A DNA stretch of 64,000 nucleotides from an uncultured Eubacterium sp. (lineage in GTDB: Bacteria; Bacillota; Clostridia; Lachnospirales; Lachnospiraceae). How positions within the stretch are numbered: the stretch's first letter is position 1; the number at the start of each line of letters is the position of its first letter. Location: assembly GCA_910584065.1 (NCBI GenBank), contig CAJTZN010000012.1:7923-71922 (forward strand), in the 5' to 3' direction. This document shows positions 25,769 to 34,440 of the stretch, one piece after another. The notes beneath the pieces are model-generated. The model was not told the origin of the DNA, did no database searches, and was given only the letters and a program-made list of their open reading frames with translations. A program made the translations under genes and the position numbers.

Positions 25769-26177
25769 TACAAATGATGGATCTGAACATCCTTTTTTGG
25801 TTTGTGTTCCGGATATGGAAATTGTGACAGAAGGAACTGATTTTGCAGATGCAATTGAGATGGCGCGAGATGCGATCGGATTAACTGGCGTTTCGATGGA
25901 AGATAATAAAGAAGAAATTCCGATGCCTTCCGATCAAACAACTGCCCTGGAAAAAGTATCTCGGGATACGGTGGATATTGATTTTACAAAAGGAATTCTG
26001 ACTTATGTGGACGTGGATTTCTTTGAATACAGGAGAAAAATTGATACCAAAACGGTCAGGAGAAATGTGGCGCTTCCCAGCTGGTTAAATTATGAGGCAG
26101 AACATGCAGGAATTAATGTATCAAGGGTACTTCAAGAGGCACTGGTGAATGTATTGAAGTTAGAGAGAAATGTATAA
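25737..26177 (+). CDS. hicB: HicB-type antitoxin without an adjacent HicA toxin
   Basis: HicB antitoxins neutralise the HicA mRNA interferase and repress their own operon. The 146 residues have the HicB degenerate RNase H-like N-terminal domain (YPTFIVNTNDG, PFLVCVPDMEIVTEGTDFADA) and a C-terminal ribbon-helix-helix (RRNVALPSWLNYEAEHAG). No hicA ORF (normally 60-80 codons) is found on either side. ATG 25737 has GGAAGGAG eight bases upstream; GTG 25728 is an unlikely alternative. It overlaps the PocR remnant, suggesting a rearrangement here. Confidence 0.8.
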   Translation: MKQVYPTFIVNTNDGSEHPFLVCVPDMEIVTEGTDFADAIEMARDAIGLTGVSMEDNKEEIPMPSDQTTALEKVSRDTVDIDFTKGILTYVDVDFFEYRRKIDTKTVRRNVALPSWLNYEAEHAGINVSRVLQEALVNVLKLERNV

Positions 26178-26293
26178 TCAATGAGAGCAGAAAATTTCCT
26201 TTCGTTGAAAAACAGAAAAACTTCAAGGTTATTTCAAGGTTTATTCTTTATGCTATGTAAATAAAACCATCGATGAGCGAGAGGAGATCTGTT

Positions 26294-29009
26294 ATGAATC
26301 AAAAAACAAGAAAAGTGGCATTCGTTTTGACGGCTGTTATGATTCTATACTCTGTCATGAGTACGGTAACGCCGGCTGATGCGGCAGCAGGCGTCTCAAA
26401 AGGGACAAAATGGTACACGATCAGTAGAACATCCGGAACTTATACATCGGCTGTCCATGTATCATTAAAAGCAAAAAAAGGCTATCAAATTTACTACAGC
26501 ACCTCCGGAAAATTAAAAAAGAGCAAAGTCATCAAGAGCGGAAAGAAGAAAATATTTCATATCAAAAAAACAACGACACTTTCCCTGTACATAGGAAAAA
26601 AATCAGAAAAAATAACGGCTTCGAAGCTGAAAAAAATAGCGAAAAGTAAAAAGAGTAAGTTCTTTGTACAATACAAATATGTGATCAAAAACGGAAAGGC
26701 ACCGTCCTCCCCAGCGCCGGGCGGTAAAGCAGAGCCGACAGCCGGCATCTCAAATTCCGTGTCTGGCACAGAGGGGCCATCAACCAGTACAAACGCTCCC
26801 GCGGCCGACACAGCAGCGCCTTCCGCCGGCACAAACACCCCGGCGTTCGGCACATCAGAGCCATCAACCGGCACAACCCCCCCCCCGCGGCCGACACAGC
26901 AAGTCCTTCTGGCTCGACGGAACCCGGAGCAGTAAAGACGGAAGATCCAGCTCAGGAAACGGATCCGGGATCAAACGGCGGAAGCGGCAATCCGGAGAGA
27001 GAAAAGGAAAAAGCGGAAATCCAGACAAAAATAAACGAGTGGACAGATTCCCTTCAAACCCAGATAGAACCGGAAGAAACGATAGCACCGGCCAAAGTGG
27101 GGGAAGACACGCCGACGGTACGGCTGACAAAAAGTGGGATTGAATGTGAAAAGGTAGGCGACGGGGCCGTCACTTACGAGAGCGGTTCTGCCTGTTCCTC
27201 CGTCACGATCAATGAAGCTGGCACCTACCGGTTGACCGGCGGGACATTAGACGCTCCGATTGAAAATGTAACGATTGCCGTGGCAAAAAACATATCGGAT
27301 CCTGTTCATCTCATCTGGGATAACCTGCACATTGATAACAGCCAGTTAGAAGCGGATGAACCCGTAGTTTCAGCAGGAAAATCAACAACTCAGCTGAATA
27401 TCACGCTGAAAGGCGCTTCGGTCCTAAAGGGGAGCGGCAGCTACAAAGAAACTCCGGCGACGGCGATCATCAACGCCAGCGATGCCGCTGCCGTGATAAA
27501 TATGTCCGCCCATGAGGGGGAAGAGAAAACGGCATCCCTTACCATTGTCGATTCCATGCCTTCGGACACGGATTTCGGGGCAAATGGCCCGAGCGATGGT
27601 ATCTTTTCCAAAGGGAAATTGATCCTGAACAGCGGTATATATAATGTAACCGTAAACGGGGACTGCGTAAAGGGAACGGGAAAAGACGGAACCGGAGGGA
27701 TCGTTGTGAACGGAGGCGTATTGACCCTCTGCTCCCATCAGGGCAACGCCTTGAAATCCAAAAACGGAAACATCGTGATCCGGGGCGGGGAAATAAAAAG
27801 TACCTATACAAAGGACGACGCGATCAACGCCAAAAATTACAATGTAGTCATAAAGGATAGTAAGATTGAGATCGACCACTGCTACGGAGACGGGATTCAG
27901 GGGGAAAATGTCGGGATCTCCGGGGACGCGACGGAACTTTCGATCCGGACGTATTTCGAAAACGCAGGCATAAATTACTACGACACCTCGCCTGGCAGCG
28001 GCAAACAATGATGGACAGTATATCATCGGTTCGCCAGATGACGCGGTCCATAGCAATAACACATGTGTGATCGCCGGCGGATCACTGGATATCGTATCTT
28101 CTGACGATGCGATCACGGCGGCGCGGGATCTTATGATCATGAACGGCTGCGATATTGCGATTCGCCAGTGCTACGAGGGAATCGAGGCCGGAACGATTGT
28201 CATGGGCGCCGCGGGCGATTCAAAAGAAGAGCCAACGGTAAAAATATATTCCAATGACGACGGGATTAATGCGTCATCAAAGACGTTAACTTATGTATAC
28301 GCCGATGAGTCCGAAGAGAAGTATACAAAAAAATCCACATCTTCGGCGGGGAATTGTTTTCATATGCTGTCCGGGTATTTGAACATCATGATTGCGGACG
28401 ACCAGACGCACAGCTTCTCTCTGGGAACGGAAGATGGGAAGCAGATAACGGGAACCTATTCGGCAGACGGAGACGGGATTGACTGCAACGGCTCCTTTTA
28501 CGCGCATGGCGGGACGATCGTTATTTTTGGAGCAATAGCAAATGACAACTCACCGGTCGATACGGATCAAACGTATTACATCGGGCACGGCGTCTCGCTT
28601 TTGGCAGTAGGGAGCAGCGGGATGATCGAGTCGCCGACGGAAACCGGGCAGGCCGTCGTCAGCTATCCGTCGTCTGGCGGCCAGGGTCAAAGACCCGGGC
28701 AGATGTTTCCGGGGCAGGGAGGCGGCTTCCCGGGCGGAGGATCCGGGAGTGCGTCATTTGGCTCGGACACACCGTTTGCCATTTTGGATGCCGGACAGAA
28801 TGTGCTGCTTTCCATGAAACCGATCAAGGCGTACAGCTATGTGTTGTATTCGGCGCCGCAACTGGCAGCTGGTTCGACTTATACGTTATACAGCGGGGGG
28901 GGGAGTGAGCGGCACAAAACTGAATGCGGACAGCGGAGCGTATGATTACCGTTATTCGGGTTATGATACATCCGGTGCCGATACGGTAGGGACGGTAACA
29001 GCGAAATAG
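26294..29009 (+). pseudogene. frameshifted secreted carbohydrate-binding-domain protein (DUF4353/Cthe_2159-like); possibly phase-variable
   Basis: Three frames together encode one roughly 900-residue protein: a signal peptide and a basic domain (26294-26876), an Ala/Pro/Thr-rich linker, then a beta-helix-like carbohydrate-binding region (SDGIFSKGKLILNSG, AINAKNYNVVIKDS, GDGIDCNGSFYAHGG). Frame 2 runs to a C10 tract (26877-26886); adding one C continues the linker and TESGTEPGAV-type sequence smoothly into the 27097-28011 frame. A second shift near 28003-28012 (GGCAAACAATGATGG) returns to frame 2 up to a G9 tract (28895-28903); removing one G gives SGTKLNADSGAYDYRYSGYD and the stop at 29007. 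Two of three shifts are at homopolymers, so slippage-based on/off switching, decay, or sequencing error must be distinguished. Cthe_2159-type relatives bind cellulose or pectin-like acids. Confidence 0.8.
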
Positions 29010-29032
29010 CGATTATCCGAGTGTGCTTGGAA

Positions 29033-29061
29033 TTGACAGCTGACAAAATGTGTAGTATAAT
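29033..29061 (+). promoter_or_regulatory. consensus sigma-A promoter of the large surface-protein gene
   Basis: Perfect TTGACA (29033-29038), 17-bp spacer, perfect TATAAT (29056-29061), 42 bp before the start codon. This is the best consensus match in the window and predicts strong constitutive transcription. Confidence 0.88.
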
Positions 29062-29102
29062 TTCTTTGTTCCATATTTTTACAATGAAAGAGAGGTTTGC
29101 AC

Positions 29103-32100
29103 ATGAAAATAAGAAAGAGGATGATTGCTGTTTCCTGCGCGGTCGCACTTTTAGCGGGTATCATTCCAGTGGGATCCGTGGCAGCAGCTAAAACGAGTAA
29201 ATTATCATTGAATAAGACCACTTGTGTAATGAAAAAGGGCACAAAAGTCAAGCTGAAAGCTATGATTTCGCTCGATCAGAAATACAAGTCTGTGAAATGG
29301 TCCAGTAGTAACTGGCAGGTGGCGTCAGTGAACTGGAAAGGAGTAGTACAGGCCAAAAAGAAGGGAAAAGCGACGATCAAAGTCGCTGTGGGGAGCGAAA
29401 AAGCGTCGTGCAGGGTTATCGTGGGAACTCCTGTAAAAAAAGTAAAGGTATCGAATAAAAATATCGTCTTAACGGTAGGAAGTACGGCGTCTATAAAGGC
29501 GGGTGTGCTGCCGGAGAAGGCAAGTATCAGTAAATTGAAATATACTTCAAAAAATAAGGATGTGGCTTCCGTAAATAAAAATGGACGGGTGAGGGGCATC
29601 AACGTAGGGACGACGCAAATCGTTGTCCGCAGCACGGATGGCACGAACAAGAGCGCCCGGGTAAAGGTAGTAGTGGGACAGAAGGAAGAAGGCAGCAAAA
29701 CAGAACCTCCGATCAATGTAACTGTGAATGTGACCGTAAATGTACCTGAATCTTCGAATCGGCCGGGGGATCGTTCTACGCAAAAGCCGGATGGACCGAC
29801 GGATACGCACAAACCGGACGATCCGACGGATACGCACAAACCGGACGATCCGACGGATACGCAGAAACCGGACGATCCGACGGATACGCAGAAGCCGGGC
29901 GATCCGACGGAAACGCAAAAACCCGGTGTCGAAGCGACAGGAGTTTCTTTGTCGGAAACGGAAAAAGCATTGAACATAAATGAAACGCTCCAGCTCACCG
30001 CACATATTACCCCGACGGATGCCACTGATCAGGGCGTAAAATGGAAATCCTCGGATACAGGAGTTGCCACCGTTTCAGATCAGGGACTCGTAACTCCGGA
30101 AAAGGAAGGAACGGCGGAGATTACTGCCACGACGGCAAATGGTAAGTTTACCGCGACATGTACGGTGACCGTTTCCCCAACCGCGGTCGTTTCCACCGAC
30201 AAGGAGATTGCGTACGCGCTGTCGAAACAGCATTTAAAAACGCTGGAAGTGAAAAGCGATACAGACAAGAAACTGACAGTGCCGGCGGGGACGTATGATA
30301 AGGTTGATATGGTGATAGACCTGCCGAATGGTGAACTGGAAAACAACGCGGTGTTCCACAAAATCGAGATCAAAAGGATCTCCGAAAATACGTTTTTTGA
30401 AAACGCGGTTGGAAATATCATTGATATATTAAGTAAAAAATCTCACATCATCATTGGAGAAGGCGCGGACGCAACTGTCACTATTTCTGAGAACAGCACA
30501 GAGGTGTCCGTAGAAAATAATGGAACCATCAAGAAACTGAACATCAAGTGTGAGGGGAAGGTAAATATTACGGGTGATTCCGATAAGAAGATCCCGGTTG
30601 AGATCCACGCGGACGCAACTGTTTCCACGACAAAAGTACTTGACATTGACGCAAAGGAGCATTTTGACATCACGATCCGCCCCGGGGCAGAGAGCACGAA
30701 AATAACCGTTGATGCAGAAATCCATGTTCCAGGAATTTTTGGATTGGGGATGATCTCTGTCAAGATCAATGCGACTGGCGAAGTGAAAACCGTGATCAGC
30801 GAAAATGTCGGCCCGGATGAAATGGCAGAGCAGGTAGATTTCAATGGCGTTGTCCATGATGTGAATGGGGATGCGTTGGAAGGCGTAGATATTTATATGG
30901 TTGGATATCGCCCGAATTATGATATACAGAACATCGAGTCGGACAGCGACACGATCCGGCTGACTACGGGCGCCGATGGAAAATACAGTTCGGAGAATAA
31001 GGTAGTGACGGGGAACTATTATCTCTTGGCGAAAAAAGAAGGCTATATGCCGGTCAGCCAACAGATCATCATAACGAGCACTTATGGCGATACCTATACA
31101 AATGAAGAAATCATACTGATCCCATCCGACTGGGAGGGGAAAACCGGTAATGTGACAGGCAAGATCCTTGATAGTGTGCAAAAGGATCTCGCAATCTCCG
31201 ATATTGATGTCCAGGTGCGTAAAGGGAAAGGGTCTTTCGATACCGAGGTTCCGGTCGTGGTGGAAACGCAGACGAATGAGCAGGGGATTTATCTGGTCAA
31301 TGATCTGCCTGCGGGTTATTACACGATTCAGTTGAGCGATAAGAGGACGCTTCCCGAAGGGGAAGAAAACTATCTCCCAACCTGGATCAGCGTCCTGATC
31401 CGGCCGGGTGAAACTACGATAGAAGGCGCGGTAATGAGTAAGACGCTGAATGAGGGCCAGCTTCGTTTTATTTTGAGTTGGGGATCAGAAGACAGCGGGG
31501 CAGCTGCGGATCTGGATGCCCATTTGAGAGGGCCGGGAAGTTATGGAGAACGATTCCATACGTATTTTAGCAATAAATCGTATAACACGGAGGAGTCCCA
31601 CTCTGATCTGGATGTGGATGACATGGATTATGAGGGCCCCGAAACGACTACGATATACCAGCGTGTTCCGGGTGTTTATAGTTATTATGTACACAATTAT
31701 ACAAACCGCTATGACGCAGATTCCTCCAAGCTGTCAGAGTCATCGGTAAAAGTAGAAGTGTATGATGGCAATTACAAGCAGAACACTTACTATATTCCGA
31801 AACAGGCGGGAAATGTATGGCATGTCTTTGACTATGACAGCAATACGAAAACGTTTAAGACGATCAATACGATGTATGATGAGAGAGACGAATGGAGGGT
31901 GGGAAATACCATCGAGGAGTATAAGCAGGAGATTTCTTCTGATCTGGAAGCTATACAGCAGTATTACAAAACGTTAGAAGCAGGAACAGGGGAAGATATT
32001 CCTGAGAAAGCAGCGGCTTACAAGAAACGGCTGGATGCCCTTACGGACACACAGGAGAGTGAGACGGTCAAACTGTATCGTGATGTATATGATTACCGTG

Positions 32101-33128
32101 AGCAATTGTATTATGAATGTTATCTTTCCTGTTACACAGAGGGCGTTTATACGAGTAATTATGATTGGATGGAAGGTAAGCTGACGGTTGATCTGAATGA
32201 TGAGGACTGTGAGTTGACGACAGATGCGATCACTGGGTGGAGCGAAGCACAGCTGTCGCCGGTTACTCCGACAGACAGTGACGCTTGGGCGGCAATCCGG
32301 GTTGTGGCAGAGAGCGGCCATACGCGAATTGTCAATGTGTATAAGAACTTTAATTTTGACTACGTGGAATTAAAGAAAGCGATGGTCGGTGAGGAAAGTT
32401 TAAGCTGGAGTCAGGAAAGTTATTATTCGGAAGATGGCGGGCAGTATTATTCATGTCTGTATATGTATTCCGATCAGGGAACGGAGTTTGATCTAAAGGA
32501 TGTCGCATTTACGTTTTCTTCGAAGTCCGTGACAGTGGAAAGTGATTCTCATAAAGTGGAGGGCGAGTACACGGTGACGATCCAGTCAGGAGAGAAGGAG
32601 AAAACATGGGTGATCCGCAAGAGGCAGCTTCCGCAGATCAATGACGGGGACAACAAGATTTATAAAATGGTATTCTCAGGTGGTTCCTCGCTCTATGTGT
32701 ATGCGGACAAAAAGATGTTCAGCGACGAGTGTACGATAACCTTAAACGGTCAGAAATGTGAGATGTATAGACTAAAGTCAGAACCTCATTATTCGCAATA
32801 CAGTGTGAGTGCTCCGGATGGATCGTCTTACTATGTATACTGCTATCCGATTGATTACGCATGCAGTTTGACGGATGTATCTTTTTCGCCATATGTCACA
32901 GTGGAGATGAAGCAGTCAGAACAATCGATCATCGTGACGGCGGGTTATTCAGGGGTTACGCCGGAAGAACTGACGCTGAACTGGTCTAATACAAATGCGC
33001 CTATAGGCGCTGTCACGAAATACGAGCCTGTGAGCGGAGAGGATCATATCGGCGTGATCAAGGTAACGATAGATGGCGTCACAGATTATGAAAAGATATA
33101 CAAAGTATATTTTAAACCTTATGAGTAA
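29103..33128 (+). CDS. large secreted multidomain surface protein (Big2, Cna-B-like, DUF2135-like)
   Basis: The 1341-residue protein has a signal peptide (residues 1-29), two Big2 domains (about 30-195), a five-fold PTDTHKPDD repeat linker (29796-29930), a third Big2 domain (about 280-360; GVKWKSSDTGVATVSDQG), a beta-repeat region (about 440-570), two carboxypeptidase-regulatory/Cna-B-like domains (FNGVVHDVNGDALEGVDIYM near 580; GNVTGKILDS near 680) and a DUF2135/YfaP-like domain (LRFILSWGSEDSG, ADLDAHLRGPG near 790-900). The last 400 residues are unassigned. It lacks an LPxTG or other obvious anchor. ATG 29103 follows AGAGAGG. Role is unknown; a surface adhesin or scaffold is the natural guess. 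Confidence 0.8.
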   Translation: MKIRKRMIAVSCAVALLAGIIPVGSVAAAKTSKLSLNKTTCVMKKGTKVKLKAMISLDQKYKSVKWSSSNWQVASVNWKGVVQAKKKGKATIKVAVGSEKASCRVIVGTPVKKVKVSNKNIVLTVGSTASIKAGVLPEKASISKLKYTSKNKDVASVNKNGRVRGINVGTTQIVVRSTDGTNKSARVKVVVGQKEEGSKTEPPINVTVNVTVNVPESSNRPGDRSTQKPDGPTDTHKPDDPTDTHKPDDPTDTQKPDDPTDTQKPGDPTETQKPGVEATGVSLSETEKALNINETLQLTAHITPTDATDQGVKWKSSDTGVATVSDQGLVTPEKEGTAEITATTANGKFTATCTVTVSPTAVVSTDKEIAYALSKQHLKTLEVKSDTDKKLTVPAGTYDKVDMVIDLPNGELENNAVFHKIEIKRISENTFFENAVGNIIDILSKKSHIIIGEGADATVTISENSTEVSVENNGTIKKLNIKCEGKVNITGDSDKKIPVEIHADATVSTTKVLDIDAKEHFDITIRPGAESTKITVDAEIHVPGIFGLGMISVKINATGEVKTVISENVGPDEMAEQVDFNGVVHDVNGDALEGVDIYMVGYRPNYDIQNIESDSDTIRLTTGADGKYSSENKVVTGNYYLLAKKEGYMPVSQQIIITSTYGDTYTNEEIILIPSDWEGKTGNVTGKILDSVQKDLAISDIDVQVRKGKGSFDTEVPVVVETQTNEQGIYLVNDLPAGYYTIQLSDKRTLPEGEENYLPTWISVLIRPGETTIEGAVMSKTLNEGQLRFILSWGSEDSGAAADLDAHLRGPGSYGERFHTYFSNKSYNTEESHSDLDVDDMDYEGPETTTIYQRVPGVYSYYVHNYTNRYDADSSKLSESSVKVEVYDGNYKQNTYYIPKQAGNVWHVFDYDSNTKTFKTINTMYDERDEWRVGNTIEEYKQEISSDLEAIQQYYKTLEAGTGEDIPEKAAAYKKRLDALTDTQESETVKLYRDVYDYREQLYYECYLSCYTEGVYTSNYDWMEGKLTVDLNDEDCELTTDAITGWSEAQLSPVTPTDSDAWAAIRVVAESGHTRIVNVYKNFNFDYVELKKAMVGEESLSWSQESYYSEDGGQYYSCLYMYSDQGTEFDLKDVAFTFSSKSVTVESDSHKVEGEYTVTIQSGEKEKTWVIRKRQLPQINDGDNKIYKMVFSGGSSLYVYADKKMFSDECTITLNGQKCEMYRLKSEPHYSQYSVSAPDGSSYYVYCYPIDYACSLTDVSFSPYVTVEMKQSEQSIIVTAGYSGVTPEELTLNWSNTNAPIGAVTKYEPVSGEDHIGVIKVTIDGVTDYEKIYKVYFKPYE
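29796..29930 (+). repeat. 27-bp in-frame tandem repeat (about five copies)
   Basis: Units of CCGACGGATACGCACAAACC plus GGACGAT encode PTDTHKPDD, PTDTHKPDD, PTDTQKPDD, PTDTQKPGD and PTETQKPGV. They form an acidic, proline-rich stalk between Big2 domains; copy number is likely to vary between strains. Confidence 0.9.
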
Positions 33129-33161
33129 ATATAAATATACACGCACGATTGAGTGAGTGCT

Positions 33162-33207
33162 AAAACTGCCGCGCGGACAGGTATAGTGTCCTGTGCGGCA
33201 GTTTTTT
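33162..33207 (+). terminator. rho-independent terminator after the surface-protein gene
   Basis: AAAACTGCCGC (33162-33172) pairs with GCGGCAGTTTT (33195-33205); an inner ACAGG/CCTGT pair extends the stem, and the T-run reaches 33207. Confidence 0.85.
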
Positions 33208-33251
33208 CCTCCGTTTTTTATCGTATCGGAACGCGCACGCCTTTTGCGCAT

Positions 33252-33281
33252 GAAGAGTGAAAAATTTATTTTTCGCTCTTC
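33252..33281. promoter_or_regulatory. imperfect inverted repeat upstream of the signalling operon
   Basis: GAAGAGTGAAAAA and TTTTTCGCTCTTC form a 13-bp inverted repeat with one mismatch and a 4-nt loop, ending about five bases before the -35 element at 33286. The position fits an operator, but a second terminator for upstream transcription is equally possible. Confidence 0.45.
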
Positions 33282-33285
33282 ACCC

Positions 33286-33314
33286 TTGAAAAATATCGCA
33301 TGTTGGTTTACAAT
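33286..33314 (+). promoter_or_regulatory. sigma-A-type promoter of the HD-GYP/hybrid-kinase operon
   Basis: TTGAAA (33286-33291), a 17-bp spacer and TACAAT (33309-33314), 38 bp before the first start codon. Confidence 0.68.
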
Positions 33315-33351
33315 CGAATTACGTAGATCTTGGCGCGCAAGGAGTAAGCAG

Positions 33352-34419
33352 ATGAAAAATATTATATTAGTAGTGGACGACGATAAGACAAACCTGACGC
33401 TCGCACAAAAAATTTTATTGTCACAATTCCGTATTGCTGCCACGAATTCCGGGAAGGCGGCTTTGAAGTATCTGGAACATAACCATCCGGACCTGATCCT
33501 TTTGGACATCAATATGCCGGAGATGGATGGTTTTGAAGTGATGGAACAAATCCGCGGCGACAAGCGGACTGCGGACATTCCTATCATATTCCTGACAGCG
33601 GATGATAAAGCGGATACCGAGATCAGATGTTTTCAGATGGGGGCGATGGATTTTGTCCGCAAGCCGTTTATACCGGATGTTCTGATGAGCAGGGTCAGCA
33701 AGACGATCGAGCTGGAGCAGTACCGGAACAACCTGGAGAAGATGGTGGAGGAGCAGGCGGATAAGATCACGGAAAGTACCAGGCGGATCAGCGCGATCCA
33801 GGATTCCGTCATTGTCGGCATGGCAAATCTGATCGAGAGCCGGGACGGGAGTACGGGGAAGCATGTGAAGAACACGCAGATCTATGTGAAGATGATTGCG
33901 GATGAGTTACATAAGCGCGGGTTGTTTCCCGGCGAACTGACGGAAGAATTTATTGAAAATATCCGCAAGGCGGCTCCGCTCCATGATGTGGGGAAGATCA
34001 AAGTTCCCGACGCCGTGCTGCAAAAACCCGGAAAGCTGACAGTGGAAGAATTTGAGACGATGAAGACGCATACTGTCCACAGCCGTAAGATCATTGATAC
34101 GATCATCGGTGATGTCGAGGACGGAGAGTATGTAAAAGTGGTGGGGGATATCGCGATGTATCATCATGAACGATGGGATGGAACCGGCTATCCGACAGGG
34201 CTCGCGGGAGAGGATATCCCGCTGGCGGCGCGGATCATGGCTGTGGCGGACGTGTTTGACGCCCTTTATGAGGAGAGGGTTTATAAACCACCGATCCGGC
34301 CGATCGAGCGGATCCTGCAGATCATGATGGAAGGCAGGGGGACGCAGTTCGACCCGGTCATCATTGATGTTTTTATGGAAATGATGCCTGAAATTAAAGA
34401 GATGCTGAACATATCCTGA
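33352..34419 (+). CDS. response regulator with HD-GYP cyclic-di-GMP phosphodiesterase output domain
   Basis: Residues 1-120 are a receiver domain (ILVVDDDKTN; phosphoacceptor Asp in LILLDINMPEMDG near residue 51; Lys in FVRKPF). A short coiled helix leads to an HD-GYP domain (about 160-355) with every signature residue: LHDVGKIKVPD near 209 and HHERWDGTGYPTGL, IPLAARIMAVADVFDAL. HD-GYP proteins hydrolyse c-di-GMP to GMP. ATG 33352 has AAGGAG upstream; the open frame back to 33193 runs through a terminator and is not used. It is the first gene of an operon with two hybrid kinases and is their probable output. Confidence 0.93.
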   Translation: MKNIILVVDDDKTNLTLAQKILLSQFRIAATNSGKAALKYLEHNHPDLILLDINMPEMDGFEVMEQIRGDKRTADIPIIFLTADDKADTEIRCFQMGAMDFVRKPFIPDVLMSRVSKTIELEQYRNNLEKMVEEQADKITESTRRISAIQDSVIVGMANLIESRDGSTGKHVKNTQIYVKMIADELHKRGLFPGELTEEFIENIRKAAPLHDVGKIKVPDAVLQKPGKLTVEEFETMKTHTVHSRKIIDTIIGDVEDGEYVKVVGDIAMYHHERWDGTGYPTGLAGEDIPLAARIMAVADVFDALYEERVYKPPIRPIERILQIMMEGRGTQFDPVIIDVFMEMMPEIKEMLNIS

Positions 34420-34440
34420 AGAAAGGGGCGGTAGAACGCT

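Noticed and set aside
26685..26897. Small minus-strand frames in the Ala/Pro/Thr linker of the frameshifted protein
   Set aside because: They are antisense to low-complexity repeats and lack start signals.
29796..29930. Regular repeats considered as a CRISPR array
   Set aside because: Units are contiguous 27-bp coding repeats without spacers and stay in frame; no cas genes are nearby.
33193..33351. 53-codon N-terminal extension of the HD-GYP response regulator
   Set aside because: It would begin inside the preceding terminator and run through the promoter; the ATG at 33352 has a proper ribosome binding site and matches receiver-domain starts.
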